From CASICS01 sp045564455 (GTDB lineage Bacteria > Pseudomonadota > Gammaproteobacteria > Magnimaribacterales > AG-339-G14), in the NCBI GenBank assembly GCA_045564455.1, contig JBJLHG010000002.1, positions 186,001 through 250,000 on the forward strand: 64,000 nucleotides of DNA, given 5' to 3'. The notes under the pieces are model-generated. The model saw only the letters and a list, made by a program, of their open reading frames with translations. It did not search any database and was not told the DNA's origin. The position numbers were made by a program, and so were the translations under genes. Shown piece after piece: positions 26,871 through 36,382 of the stretch. Positions within the stretch are counted from its first letter, which is position 1. Every line of letters starts with the position of its first letter.

Positions 26871-27653
26871 TTGTTGATCACTATAGTTGTTGCTAACCAA
26901 AAAGGAGGTGTGGGAAAAACCACAACCGCTTTAAATCTTGCAGCATCCTTGTCTGCTGCCTCTAGAAAAGTGCTGCTTATAGACTTAGATTCCCAAGGAA
27001 ACTCAACCACAGGAATTGGAAAAGAAAAAGCCGAGGGCAAAAACTCTTTAGTAGATGTTTTGATAGAGAAAGAGCAAATTCTAGATTTAATTATTCAAGA
27101 ATCTGGCTATAAATTTGATTTAATTCCAGCAAGCTCAGACCTTATTTCGGCAGAGATAGAGTTAAGCCCCTTAAAAAACCCTACGTCGATTTTAAGAAGT
27201 AAATTAGATCAAATTAAAGATAAGTACGACTATACAGTTATAGACTGTCCGCCTTCGCTTGGGATGCTTTCTGTTAGCGCTTTGAGAGCAGCATCTAAGG
27301 TTTTAATACCTTTGCAATGTGAATATTATTCTTTAGAGGGACTCGCCGCAATGGATAAAACGATAAAGGAAATAAATCAAGCTACTGGCGAAAATATAGA
27401 AATAGATGGAATATTGAGAACTATGTACGATTCTAGAATTAGGCTGTCTAGAGAGGTCTCAAAAGAACTAGAAGAACACTTTTCAGAAAAACTTTGCGAT
27501 ACTGTAATACCACGAAATGTAAAACTAGCAGAAGCCCCAAGTTTCGGAATGCCAGCGCTCTATTACGAGCCAGAAGCAAAAGGTACGCTCGCGTATCTTG
27601 CTTTAGCAGGAGAAATAATCAATAAATTTGAAAACAACCAAGCGGTGGTATAA
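26871..27653 (+). CDS. parA: Chromosome-partitioning ATPase ParA (Soj)
   Basis: Walker-type ATPase that moves ParB-parS complexes during segregation. The 260-residue protein opens IVVANQKGGVGKTTTALNLA (deviant Walker A), then DLDSQGNSTTG, VIDCPPSLGMLSVSAL and PLQCEYYSLEG. Start is TTG, 10 bases after rsmG. It ends directly against parB. Confidence 0.96.
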   Translation: MLITIVVANQKGGVGKTTTALNLAASLSAASRKVLLIDLDSQGNSTTGIGKEKAEGKNSLVDVLIEKEQILDLIIQESGYKFDLIPASSDLISAEIELSPLKNPTSILRSKLDQIKDKYDYTVIDCPPSLGMLSVSALRAASKVLIPLQCEYYSLEGLAAMDKTIKEINQATGENIEIDGILRTMYDSRIRLSREVSKELEEHFSEKLCDTVIPRNVKLAEAPSFGMPALYYEPEAKGTLAYLALAGEIINKFENNQAVV

Positions 27654-28532
27654 GTGTCAGAAGATTCTAACAAAACATTAAAAAGAGGTCTTGGAGCTCT
27701 TTTAGGAAACGAAGAAAAACCCAAAGAGACGGCAAGCGACGCTTCTAATGCTAATGCTAATGCTTATGCTTCGGTTGATAAAATAAGCGCTGGTCGTTTT
27801 CAGGCCAGAACAGACATTACTCAGGAAAGTTTAGAAGAGTTAAAAGATTCAATTAAATCTCAGGGTGTGATTCAACCCTTGATAGTTAGAAAGTCTCCTT
27901 CAGGAGATTATGAGTTGGTTGCTGGAGAAAGAAGACTAAGAGCATCAAAAATGGCTGGCTTAGAAGAAGTGCCTATAGTCATTAAAAACTTAAGCGATGA
28001 AGAAATAATAAAAATGGGTTTAATAGAAAATCTACAAAGAGAAGATTTGAACCCGCTTGATGAGGCTAGAGGAATTCAGAGACTTCAAAAAGAATTTAAT
28101 TTAACGCAAGAAGATCTAGGTTTATCTTTGGGAAAATCAAGAACTACGATCACAAACTCTTTGAGACTGCTGCAGCTTACAAAAGCAGTGCAAAAATTTT
28201 TAGAAGATGGCTCTATAAGTATGGGCCAATCTAGGCCATTATTAGGTTTGCCTGAGGGCGTTCAAGAAAGCTTTGCGAAAAAGATAATAAAAAATGGCTT
28301 TTCGTCCAGACAATCTGAAAATTTGGTTAAGCAATATCAAGCAGAAAAGGAATCAAAACCAATAATAAAAAAAGATGCTAACTTGCTTTCTTTGGAAACT
28401 GAGTTAAGCGATACTCTAGGTTCAAAGGTAACTATAAGCCATCAAAAAAAAGGCTCGGGAAAAATAACTTTCTCATATAAAAATTTAGAGCAATTAGACT
28501 CAATAATAAAACCGCTAAGAAAAAAGGAATAA
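27654..28532 (+). CDS. parB: Chromosome-partitioning protein ParB
   Basis: CTP-dependent parS-binding clamp. The 292-residue protein has the N-terminal RGLGALLG ParA-contact motif, a low-complexity asparagine-alanine linker coded by repeated AATGCT units, the nuclease-like box GRFQAR and GERRLRASKMAGLEEVP, LIENLQREDLNPLDEA, a helix-turn-helix and a C-terminal dimer domain. Start is GTG. A perfect target parS lies at 17439-17454. Confidence 0.96.
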   Translation: MSEDSNKTLKRGLGALLGNEEKPKETASDASNANANAYASVDKISAGRFQARTDITQESLEELKDSIKSQGVIQPLIVRKSPSGDYELVAGERRLRASKMAGLEEVPIVIKNLSDEEIIKMGLIENLQREDLNPLDEARGIQRLQKEFNLTQEDLGLSLGKSRTTITNSLRLLQLTKAVQKFLEDGSISMGQSRPLLGLPEGVQESFAKKIIKNGFSSRQSENLVKQYQAEKESKPIIKKDANLLSLETELSDTLGSKVTISHQKKGSGKITFSYKNLEQLDSIIKPLRKKE

Positions 28533-28555
28533 GCTAAAAATTTTTAAGTTAGTTC

Positions 28556-29488
28556 TTGAATAGAACCTATAGACCTAACTATAATGCCTTGCCCGAAAAT
28601 AATATGGCTGAAAATAACCTTATAGAATCTTCAAATAACGCCTCAGAGTTAACTTCAACTTCTGACTATATCAGCCATCATCTAACCAATTTAACTTATG
28701 GCTGGTGTGACAAATCAGAAAGCTGGGGATTTGCAAATCATCAACAAAGCATATTTAGCGAAACTTCATGCAAAGTAGGAGATATGGGCTTTTGGACATT
28801 TCATGTTGACACGATCTTGATGTCTACGATTCTAGGATCTTTGTTTTTTGGTTTTTTCGGATTAGTTATTATGGGTGCAAAAAAAGGAGTGCCAGGAAAA
28901 GTTCAAAATTTTGCAGAGTTTGTGTTCGAATTTATTAGTAATGCAGTAAAAAGCAATTTCCACGGAACCTCAAAAATAATAGGGCCGTTGGCTTTCACTT
29001 CGTGCGTTTGGATACTGTCTTGGAATTTAATGGATTTATTGCCAGTAGAGCTGACGAATTTTGTAGGAAACACAGGAGTTGGTGTAGATTATTTCAAACT
29101 GCTACCAACTGCAGACGTAAACGCGCCTTTAGCTTTAGCTATAGTTGTTATGTTCTTTGTAACTTATTACACAATAGCTAATCATGGAATCGGCGGTTTT
29201 CTAAAAGAATTTATAAATCCGATTGAATTGGTGGGTTATTTTTCTAAACACGTTGCCTTGGCTCTGAGGTTATATGGAAACCTTTTTGCAGGAGAGATGA
29301 TCTTTATCTTGATTGGAATAATGTTTGGACAATTTTTAATGTCATTTGGACAAACGCTTTGGTTTATACCTGGGCTTATGATGAATTTGGTGTGGGCTCT
29401 TTTCCACATACTTATAATTGCTTTGCAGGCATATATCTTTATGATGCTGACCATCGCTTATATTAACTTGGCTTGTGCTAAACATTAG
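28556..29488 (+). CDS. atpB: F1Fo ATP synthase subunit a
   Basis: Membrane stator channel of the ATP synthase. The conserved part shows YISHHLTNLTYG near the N-terminus, then SWNLMDLLPVE, ISNAVKSNF, the catalytic-arginine helix HVALALRLYGNLFAGEM and ALFHILIIALQAYIF. A TTG at 28556 gives 310 residues; an in-frame ATG at 28604 starting MAENN is an equally plausible start and closer to family length. No atpI gene precedes it: parB ends 23 bases before the TTG. Confidence 0.95.
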   Translation: MNRTYRPNYNALPENNMAENNLIESSNNASELTSTSDYISHHLTNLTYGWCDKSESWGFANHQQSIFSETSCKVGDMGFWTFHVDTILMSTILGSLFFGFFGLVIMGAKKGVPGKVQNFAEFVFEFISNAVKSNFHGTSKIIGPLAFTSCVWILSWNLMDLLPVELTNFVGNTGVGVDYFKLLPTADVNAPLALAIVVMFFVTYYTIANHGIGGFLKEFINPIELVGYFSKHVALALRLYGNLFAGEMIFILIGIMFGQFLMSFGQTLWFIPGLMMNLVWALFHILIIALQAYIFMMLTIAYINLACAKH

Positions 29489-29496
29489 CCACTATT

Positions 29497-29504
29497 AGAA
29501 GGAG
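29497..29504 (+). promoter_or_regulatory. atpE: Strong ribosome binding site before atpE
   Basis: AGAAGGAG seven bases before the atpE ATG. It is one of the strongest Shine-Dalgarno sequences in the window, fitting the high copy number of subunit c. Confidence 0.7.
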
Positions 29505-29511
29505 AAAAAAA

Positions 29512-29733
29512 ATGGAAGAATTAAGATTGGTTGCCGGAGCTTTGCTCACCGGATTTGGTGCGTTAGGTGCTGGAATCGGAATTGGTACTTTAACTTCAAA
29601 ATACATTGAAGCATTAGCAAGACAACCAGAACTTCAAGGCTTATTATTTGGTCAGCTATTAATCGCAATGGGCTTGATTGATGCATTGCCAGTTATATCT
29701 TTGGCGGTTGGTCTGCTTTTCTTATTTACTTAA
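29512..29733 (+). CDS. atpE: F1Fo ATP synthase subunit c
   Basis: Proton-carrying ring subunit, 73 residues in two helices: a glycine-rich first helix (GALGAGIGIGTLTSKYIEALARQPE, split by the polar loop RQPE) and a second with the proton-binding acid in MGLIDALPVI. The D61-equivalent is an aspartate, and no extra sodium-ligand pattern stands out, so proton coupling is likely. Confidence 0.96.
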   Translation: MEELRLVAGALLTGFGALGAGIGIGTLTSKYIEALARQPELQGLLFGQLLIAMGLIDALPVISLAVGLLFLFT

Positions 29734-29748
29734 AAATATAAAAAGTAA

Positions 29749-30219
29749 ATGAACGTAAACGCTACCTTTTTTGCAGAGCTAATAGCCTTCTGCATTTTTA
29801 TATTTATAACTTATAGATATCTGTGGCCTAGTTTTTCATCTATTTTGGATGCCAGACAAGAAGAGATCGCTGGCGGCTTAGAAGCTGCTAGTCAATCTCA
29901 ACAAAAATTAGAAGAAGCTAATGAGGAGTCTAGAAGATTGGTTGAGGACGCTAAGTCAGAAGCTTCAAATTTAATTAATTTAGCTGGCACTAGAGGCGAT
30001 CAAATAGTTGAAGAAGCTAAGAATCAAGCTACAGAAGAACAAAAGAAAATTAAAGCGAGCGCAGAAGCAGACATAGAACAAAACATAACTAAAGCCAAAG
30101 AAGGTCTGAAGCAAGAAGTTGCTGCATTAGTGATTTCGGGCGCTGAAAAAATACTAAATAAAGAAGTTGATGAAGAGTCCAATAAAGAAATAGTCGACGC
30201 TTTGATCAAAGAGTTATAG
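29749..30219 (+). CDS. atpF: F1Fo ATP synthase subunit b
   Basis: Peripheral stalk subunit, 156 residues. One N-terminal helix (about 4-25: FFAELIAFCIFIFITYRYLW) precedes a long charged coiled coil rich in alanine, glutamate and lysine and a C-terminal delta-binding region. It directly abuts atpH. Confidence 0.95.
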   Translation: MNVNATFFAELIAFCIFIFITYRYLWPSFSSILDARQEEIAGGLEAASQSQQKLEEANEESRRLVEDAKSEASNLINLAGTRGDQIVEEAKNQATEEQKKIKASAEADIEQNITKAKEGLKQEVAALVISGAEKILNKEVDEESNKEIVDALIKEL

Positions 30220-30756
30220 ATGTCTGAACTTTTAACTCAGTCTCGACCATACGCTGAAGCTATATTCGAAATAGCTAAAGATGAACAACAACTCGATCTT
30301 TGGGTAGACGATTTATCTAAAGTTGTTGCGGCGATGCAAGAAGAAATCGTTAGAATTTTAATAAATTCTCCAGATCTTTCACAAAGAAATAAAGCTGAAA
30401 TTTTCGCTTCTCTATTTAAAGATGAAATTTCAAAAAAAGTTTCAAACTTTGTGTTGGTTATAGGCCAAGCAAACCGATTGAGATTATTAGAAAAAGTTTT
30501 GGAGAATTTTAAATATTTGGTCGCCACAGAAAAAAATCAAAAAAATGTAACAGTGGCTTCTTCTTATTCTCTCGACCAAGATCAAATAGAGAGAATCAAA
30601 ATTGCTTTACAAAAGAGAACGGGTTCCGAAATAAACGTCTCAGCAGAGATAGATAAATCTCTGATTGGTGGAATCAAAATTTCATATGAAGATCAAGTAA
30701 TTGACTTGTCTTTAAAAAATAAACTAGAAGCCTTAAAGGCTCAACTTAGAAACTAA
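30220..30756 (+). CDS. atpH: F1Fo ATP synthase subunit delta
   Basis: Connects the peripheral stalk to F1. The 178-residue protein has an N-terminal helical domain (SRPYAEAIFEIAKDEQQLDLW) and the C-terminal signature IDKSLIGGIKISYEDQVIDL. It begins on the base after the atpF stop. Confidence 0.94.
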   Translation: MSELLTQSRPYAEAIFEIAKDEQQLDLWVDDLSKVVAAMQEEIVRILINSPDLSQRNKAEIFASLFKDEISKKVSNFVLVIGQANRLRLLEKVLENFKYLVATEKNQKNVTVASSYSLDQDQIERIKIALQKRTGSEINVSAEIDKSLIGGIKISYEDQVIDLSLKNKLEALKAQLRN

Positions 30757-30766
30757 CAGGTGTGAT

Positions 30767-32311
30767 ATGGACAACTTAAATCCTTCGGAAATAAGCAAAA
30801 TTATAAAAGATAGAATTAATAATTTAGATATTTCTTCTGATGAATCTAACGAAGGAACAATTGTGTTCCTATCGGATGGCATAGCTAGAGTGCATGGCTT
30901 AAGCGAATCAATGTATGGTGAGTTGATTGAATTTGAGGGCGGAATTTTCGGAATGGCTCTTAACTTGGAGAGAGATTCAGTTGGAGTTGTAATCTTTGGA
31001 GACTATAAAAAATTAGCTGAAGGAGATACAGCAAAATGTACTGGAAAAATCTTAGAAGTTCCGGTTGGACCTGAGCTTGTAGGAAGAGTTGTCGATGGGT
31101 TAGGAAATCCAATTGATGGAAAGGGGCCGATAGAAACAAAATTAACAGCGCCGGTTGAAAAAGTTGCTCCAGGGGTAATGACTAGACAGCCAGTAGATGA
31201 GCCTGTGCAAATAGGTTTAAAAGCTATAGATAGTATGGTTCCAATTGGAAGAGGACAAAGAGAACTTATCATCGGGGATAGACAAACAGGTAAAACAGCT
31301 ATCGCATTAGATGCGATCATCAACCAAAAGGGTACTGGCGTTACTTGTGTTTATGTTGCGGTAGGTCAAAAACAATCTTCAATAGCAGCGGTAGTAAGAA
31401 AATTAGAAGAATTTGGAGCGATGGAGCATACAATTGTTGTTGCTGCTGGAGCGGCAGACCCAGCCCCTATGCTATTTTTGGCTCCATATGCCGGATGCAC
31501 AATGGGAGAATACTTTAGAGATAAGGGAGAAGATGCTCTAATAATTTATGATGACTTATCAAAGCAAGCTGTAGCATATCGCCAAATCTCCCTTTTACTT
31601 AGAAGGCCTCCGGGAAGAGAAGCTTACCCGGGTGATATCTTTTACCTTCACTCAAGACTTTTAGAAAGAGCTTGTAGAGTAAATAAAGAATATGTAGCTG
31701 AAGCAACCAATGGAGCAGTAACAGACCAAACTGGATCATTAACGGCTTTACCGATTATAGAGACTCAAGCAGGAGATGTTTCAGCTTTCGTTCCAACTAA
31801 TGTAATTTCAATAACCGATGGGCAAATATTTCTAGAAACTTCTTACTTTAATAAAGGGTTGTTGCCAGCCATGAATCCTGGAATATCTGTTTCTAGAGTA
31901 GGTGGATCAGCACAAACTCCATTGATTAAGAAATTAGGTGGTGGAGTAAGAATAGCCTTAGCTCAATTTAGAGAGCTAGAGGCTTTTGCCCAATTTGCAT
32001 CTGACCTCGATGACGCGTCTAGAGAGCAATTAGAAATGGGTCAAAAAGTAACTGAACTAATGAAGCAAAAACAATATTCCCCGATGTCGGTATCACAAAT
32101 GGGCTTGGTTTTATTTGCAGTTGACAAGGGTTATCTAAAAGATGTGGAAATAAATAAAATAGGAAGCTTTGAATCAGCGCTTCTCTCTTACATGGCCACT
32201 GAGCATAAAGATTTTATGGATAACCTTGCAAAGACTGGAGAACACTCAGATGAGGTGCTTAAAACTTTTGCTGACGCTTTAGATAAATTTAAATCAACTC
32301 AAAGCTGGTAA
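30767..32311 (+). CDS. atpA: F1Fo ATP synthase subunit alpha
   Basis: Regulatory nucleotide-binding subunit, 514 residues. Walker A is GDRQTGKTAIA near residue 170; ALIIYDDLSKQAVAYRQ and the family signature PAMNPGISVSRVGGSAQ are intact, including the arginine that reaches the beta catalytic site. It follows atpH by 10 bases with a GGTG-type ribosome site. Confidence 0.97.
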   Translation: MDNLNPSEISKIIKDRINNLDISSDESNEGTIVFLSDGIARVHGLSESMYGELIEFEGGIFGMALNLERDSVGVVIFGDYKKLAEGDTAKCTGKILEVPVGPELVGRVVDGLGNPIDGKGPIETKLTAPVEKVAPGVMTRQPVDEPVQIGLKAIDSMVPIGRGQRELIIGDRQTGKTAIALDAIINQKGTGVTCVYVAVGQKQSSIAAVVRKLEEFGAMEHTIVVAAGAADPAPMLFLAPYAGCTMGEYFRDKGEDALIIYDDLSKQAVAYRQISLLLRRPPGREAYPGDIFYLHSRLLERACRVNKEYVAEATNGAVTDQTGSLTALPIIETQAGDVSAFVPTNVISITDGQIFLETSYFNKGLLPAMNPGISVSRVGGSAQTPLIKKLGGGVRIALAQFRELEAFAQFASDLDDASREQLEMGQKVTELMKQKQYSPMSVSQMGLVLFAVDKGYLKDVEINKIGSFESALLSYMATEHKDFMDNLAKTGEHSDEVLKTFADALDKFKSTQSW

Positions 32312-32317
32312 TTATAG

Positions 32318-33178
32318 ATGGCTAATACCAAAGAAATAAGAAAGCAGATTTCTAGTATTTCCAATACTCAGAAAATCACTAGCGCTATGGAAATGGTAGC
32401 TTCTAGTAAGATGCGAAAAACCCAAGATCGAATGGAAATGGGAAGGCCATACGCTGACAGAATGCTTTCTGTAATCGGGCATTTAGCAAATTCTAATCCA
32501 GAATATAAACCACTTTATATGTCAGAAAGAGAAGTCAAAGGAATAGGGGTAATTGTTGTTGGTTCTGATAAAGGATTGTGTGGCGGATTAAACATTAATT
32601 TATTTAGATCACTGCTACCTTTTTTAAAAGAACAATCGGATGCAGGCATCAATCAAATGTTTTGCCCTATAGGAACCAAAGCAAAAATATTTTTTAATTC
32701 CTTCGGCGGCGATGTTGTTGCGGTATCAGAGAAATTGGGAGATATACCTGCCTTAGAAGATTTGATTGGCTCTATTAAAGTTTTACTGGATAAATTTGAG
32801 AATGGTGAAATCGATAAAGTCTATTTAGCGAGTAATAGATTTGAAAACACCATGACGCAAGAGCCTGAGATTAGACAATTGTTACCTCTTTTGCCAGAAG
32901 ACACGCCTGAACTTAAGCATAGATGGGACTACATATATGAGCCTGATGCAAAAGAATTGTTAGATGGCCTGATGCAGCGATACATCGAATCATTGGTATA
33001 TCAAGCAGTAATAGAAAATATTGCCTGCGAACAAGCTGCAAAAATGGTGGCAATGAAAAATGCCACAGAAAATGCAGGAACAATAATTGATGAGTTACAA
33101 CTTATTTACAACAACGCTAGGCAAGCCGCAATTACTCAAGAACTTTCTGAGATTGTTGCAGGCGCCGAAGCAATATAG
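32318..33178 (+). CDS. atpG: F1Fo ATP synthase subunit gamma
   Basis: Central rotor shaft, 286 residues. N-terminal coiled-coil helix KEIRKQISSISNTQKITSAM, the SDKGLCGGLN segment, and the C-terminal helix ending NNARQAAITQELSEIVAGA, all family signatures. Confidence 0.96.
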   Translation: MANTKEIRKQISSISNTQKITSAMEMVASSKMRKTQDRMEMGRPYADRMLSVIGHLANSNPEYKPLYMSEREVKGIGVIVVGSDKGLCGGLNINLFRSLLPFLKEQSDAGINQMFCPIGTKAKIFFNSFGGDVVAVSEKLGDIPALEDLIGSIKVLLDKFENGEIDKVYLASNRFENTMTQEPEIRQLLPLLPEDTPELKHRWDYIYEPDAKELLDGLMQRYIESLVYQAVIENIACEQAAKMVAMKNATENAGTIIDELQLIYNNARQAAITQELSEIVAGAEAI

Positions 33179-33198
33179 ATTTAGAAGAGGAAATAAAA

Positions 33199-34572
33199 AT
33201 GAGCGAAGGAATAGTAGTACAAGTAATTGGAGCGGTAATAGACGTCGAGTTTTCAAGAGAAAATCTGCCAAAAGTTTACGATGCTTTAAATGTTGAGGGC
33301 GGCCTTGTTCTGGAAGTGCAGCAGCAACTTGGAGATGGAATAGTTAGAACAATTGCAATGGGTCAAACAGAAGGGCTCAAAAGAGGAGCAAAAGTTACCA
33401 ATACAGAAAGTGCGATCAATGTTCCGGTTGGAGAGAAAACGCTTGGAAGAATTTTAAATGTTTTAGGTGAGCCTATTGACGGAAAGGGCGATGTCGGCGC
33501 AAAAGAATCAATGCCAATTCATAGACCTCCGCCAAGCTATGAAGAGCAAGCAGAATCTTCAGAAATTTTAGAAACAGGAATCAAGGTCATTGATTTAATG
33601 TGCCCATTTGCCAAAGGAGGAAAAGTAGGGCTTTTCGGTGGAGCGGGTGTTGGTAAAACAGTAAACATGATGGAGCTAATTAGAAACATTGCTTACGAGA
33701 CAAGTGGTTATTCCGTATTTGCTGGAGTAGGCGAAAGAACCAGAGAGGGAAATGATTTCTATCTAGAAATGACCGAATCACAAGTAATAGATAAGGTCGC
33801 CTTAGTGTATGGACAAATGAATGAGCCTCCAGGATGCCGAATGAGAGTTGCGCTTTCTGGTTTGACCATTGCTGAAAAATTCAGAGACGAAGGTAAAGAC
33901 GTTTTACTATTTGTAGATAATATATATCGTTACACTTTAGCCGGAGTTGAATGTTCGTCATTATTAGGAAGAATGCCTTCAGCGGTAGGTTACCAACCTA
34001 CGTTAGCTGAAGAGATGGGTGTTTTACAAGAACGTATTACCTCCACGAAAACAGGATCCATTACTTCAGTTCAAGCAATTTATGTCCCTGCTGATGATTT
34101 AACAGATCCATCGCCGGCAACAACCTTTGCTCACTTAGATGCAACTGTAGTTCTTTCTAGACAGATTGCTTCTTTAGGAATATACCCAGCGGTAGATCCT
34201 CTAGACTCCACAAGCCGTCAATTAGATCCAAATATTATTGGTCAAGAACACTATGATGTCGCCAAAGGCGTCCAACAAGTTTTACAAAGATATCTTGAGT
34301 TGAAAGATATTATCGCAATTCTTGGAATGGATGAGCTTTCAGATGAAGATAAGCAAACAGTGAATAGAGCAAGAAGAATTGAAAAATACTTATCTCAACC
34401 TTTCTTTGTTGCAGAGATTTTCACTAACTCACCTGGAAAATTTGTTTCCATTAAAGATACCGTTAAAGGATTCAAAGGAATATTAGATGGTGAATATGAT
34501 GACCTCCCAGAACAAGCATTCTTAATGGTTGGAAAGATTGAAGAAGTGGTTGAGAAAGCTAAGACCTTATAA
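33199..34572 (+). CDS. atpD: F1Fo ATP synthase subunit beta
   Basis: Catalytic subunit, 457 residues. Walker A is GGAGVGKTVNMMEL near residue 150, followed by GERTREGND with the catalytic glutamate, VLLFVDNIYRYT (Walker B), and LSRQIASLGIYPAVDPL-type signature. It has AGAGGAAAT as ribosome site 21 bases after atpG. Confidence 0.97.
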   Translation: MSEGIVVQVIGAVIDVEFSRENLPKVYDALNVEGGLVLEVQQQLGDGIVRTIAMGQTEGLKRGAKVTNTESAINVPVGEKTLGRILNVLGEPIDGKGDVGAKESMPIHRPPPSYEEQAESSEILETGIKVIDLMCPFAKGGKVGLFGGAGVGKTVNMMELIRNIAYETSGYSVFAGVGERTREGNDFYLEMTESQVIDKVALVYGQMNEPPGCRMRVALSGLTIAEKFRDEGKDVLLFVDNIYRYTLAGVECSSLLGRMPSAVGYQPTLAEEMGVLQERITSTKTGSITSVQAIYVPADDLTDPSPATTFAHLDATVVLSRQIASLGIYPAVDPLDSTSRQLDPNIIGQEHYDVAKGVQQVLQRYLELKDIIAILGMDELSDEDKQTVNRARRIEKYLSQPFFVAEIFTNSPGKFVSIKDTVKGFKGILDGEYDDLPEQAFLMVGKIEEVVEKAKTL

Positions 34573-34574
34573 TT

Positions 34575-34988
34575 ATGTCTACCATTCAATGCAACATAGT
34601 AAGCGCTGAAAAAGAAATTTTTTCAGAAAACGTCACTATGGTTGTTGCTACCGGATCGATGGGAGAGCTCGGAATAACTCCAGGGCATTCTCAACTTCTG
34701 ACAGGTATTAAACCAGGCCCAGTTAAAATCGTTAAGGAAGACGGAGAGGAAGAAGTATTCTTTTTATCTGGAGGTTTTATCGAAGTTCAGCCTGATGTAG
34801 TTACTTTATTGTCAGATGTTGCCATCAGAGCCGAAGACATAGACGAAGAGCAGGCTGAGAAAGCTAGAGAGCAAGCAGAAAAAATAAGAGACAATGCAGA
34901 CTCAGATCTTGACTTCTCTAGAGCTAGGGCAGAACTAGCAGAAGCTGCCGCAAGACTTCAAACCTTGCGCAAGTTACGCAAGAAATAG
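34575..34988 (+). CDS. atpC: F1Fo ATP synthase subunit epsilon
   Basis: Rotor and inhibitory subunit, 137 residues. N-terminal beta sandwich (CNIVSAEKEIFSENVTMVVA, GELGITPGHSQLLTGIKPG, FFLSGGFIEVQPD) and a C-terminal two-helix domain rich in alanine, glutamate and arginine. Last gene of the atp operon; 47 bases then separate it from glmU. Confidence 0.95.
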   Translation: MSTIQCNIVSAEKEIFSENVTMVVATGSMGELGITPGHSQLLTGIKPGPVKIVKEDGEEEVFFLSGGFIEVQPDVVTLLSDVAIRAEDIDEEQAEKAREQAEKIRDNADSDLDFSRARAELAEAAARLQTLRKLRKK

Positions 34989-35035
34989 TTTAATATCACA
35001 CATTAAAGCTATTTAATTTTTTAGCTCATTTAGCA

Positions 35036-36382
35036 ATGAATACAGATATTATTATATTGGCTGCCGGTAAAGGAACAAGAATGCATTCTTCTTTACCTAA
35101 AGTTCTCCAAGTTTTAGGGCATAAACCTTTACTCCAACATGTTATTGATACCTGTTTAGATATTCAGAAAAGTAAACTACACATCGTTGTGGGCGATCAA
35201 AAAGAACTTGTTAAAAAATCCGTTACGGTCCCTAAAAATACAAACTGGGTAAATCAGCCTAAGCAATTGGGAACAGGACATGCAGTTAAACAAGTCCTTA
35301 AAGCATTGAGACCTAATGCATGTTGCATTGTTCTTTATGGCGATGGACCCCTAGTAAATTCCACAACTTTAAAAAAAATTATCAATTCCGTTAAAAAAGA
35401 TAGCTTGAGCCTTTTAACATTTGAACCACAAAGCCCTAAAGGTCTTGGAAGAATAATTAGAAATAATAAAAACCAAGTTGTAGGAATTGTTGAAGAAAAA
35501 GACGCAAGCCCAAAGCAAAAACTAATTGGCGAAGTTAACTCAGGCATTATGGCAGCCTTAGGAAAGAGCCTTCAAAAAAGAGTTCCAAAAATAAAAAATA
35601 ATAATGTCGCAAAAGAATATTATTTAACAGACTTGGTTGGATTGTTCTCAGCTGATGCTCAAAAAATTACTGCATTAAATCTTGGTTTATCTAATGAACC
35701 ATTAGGCGCCAACGACAATGTAGAATTAAATCATTTAGAACGAGCGTATCAAAAAATTCAGGCAGAAGCTTTTGCTAAAAAAGGTGTTAAATTTGCTGAT
35801 CTCAACAGGGTTGATTTTAGAGGCGAGATTGATATTAAAAAAAATACCTTTATTGATATAAATAACATTCTAGAAGGAAAAATTAGCATTGGAGAAAATT
35901 GTAAAATTGGATCAGGCTGTGTAATCAGAAATTCTTCACTTGCAAAGAACGTTGAAATAGAACCTTACACAGTAATCGAAAATTCTCAAATAGATGCAAA
36001 TTCTAAAATTGGACCATTTGCTCATATAGGTCCAGGAACCACTCTAAAAGAAGGGGTTGAAATTGGAAATTTTGTAGAAGCCAAAAGAAGCGTTATCGGC
36101 AAAAAGACCAAAGCAAAACATTTAGCCTATATTGGCGATGGAGTTTTAGCAGATAAAGTTAATGTTGGCGCAGGAACTATTTTTGTAAATTATGATGGTA
36201 AAAATAAAAATAAGACTTCTGTCGGTGAGAATGCTTTCATCGGCTCAAACTCATCATTAATAGCACCTTTAAAAATAGGGAAAAATAGCATGATAGGTGC
36301 CGGCTCTGTTGTTACTGCTGATGTTCCAGAAAATAAATTAGCTTTAGGCAGAAGCAGACAAAAAAATATTAAAAGAAAATAA
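35036..36382 (+). CDS. glmU: Bifunctional GlmU (GlcNAc-1-P uridyltransferase / GlcN-1-P acetyltransferase)
   Basis: Makes UDP-GlcNAc for peptidoglycan and LPS. The 448 residues form an N-terminal pyrophosphorylase domain (ILAAGKGTRMHSSLPKVLQ, QLGTGHAV, YGDGPLV) and a C-terminal left-handed beta helix of hexapeptide repeats, with the acetyltransferase histidine region in AHIGPGTTLKEG and the AxNYDGKNK-like FVNYDGKNKNKT. It overlaps glmS by one base. Confidence 0.96.
   Translation: MNTDIIILAAGKGTRMHSSLPKVLQVLGHKPLLQHVIDTCLDIQKSKLHIVVGDQKELVKKSVTVPKNTNWVNQPKQLGTGHAVKQVLKALRPNACCIVLYGDGPLVNSTTLKKIINSVKKDSLSLLTFEPQSPKGLGRIIRNNKNQVVGIVEEKDASPKQKLIGEVNSGIMAALGKSLQKRVPKIKNNNVAKEYYLTDLVGLFSADAQKITALNLGLSNEPLGANDNVELNHLERAYQKIQAEAFAKKGVKFADLNRVDFRGEIDIKKNTFIDINNILEGKISIGENCKIGSGCVIRNSSLAKNVEIEPYTVIENSQIDANSKIGPFAHIGPGTTLKEGVEIGNFVEAKRSVIGKKTKAKHLAYIGDGVLADKVNVGAGTIFVNYDGKNKNKTSVGENAFIGSNSSLIAPLKIGKNSMIGAGSVVTADVPENKLALGRSRQKNIKRK

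Noticed and set aside
27740..27770. AATGCT microrepeat in parB as a phase-variable tract
   Set aside because: The unit is six bases, so changes in number keep the frame; it simply codes a flexible Asn-Ala linker.
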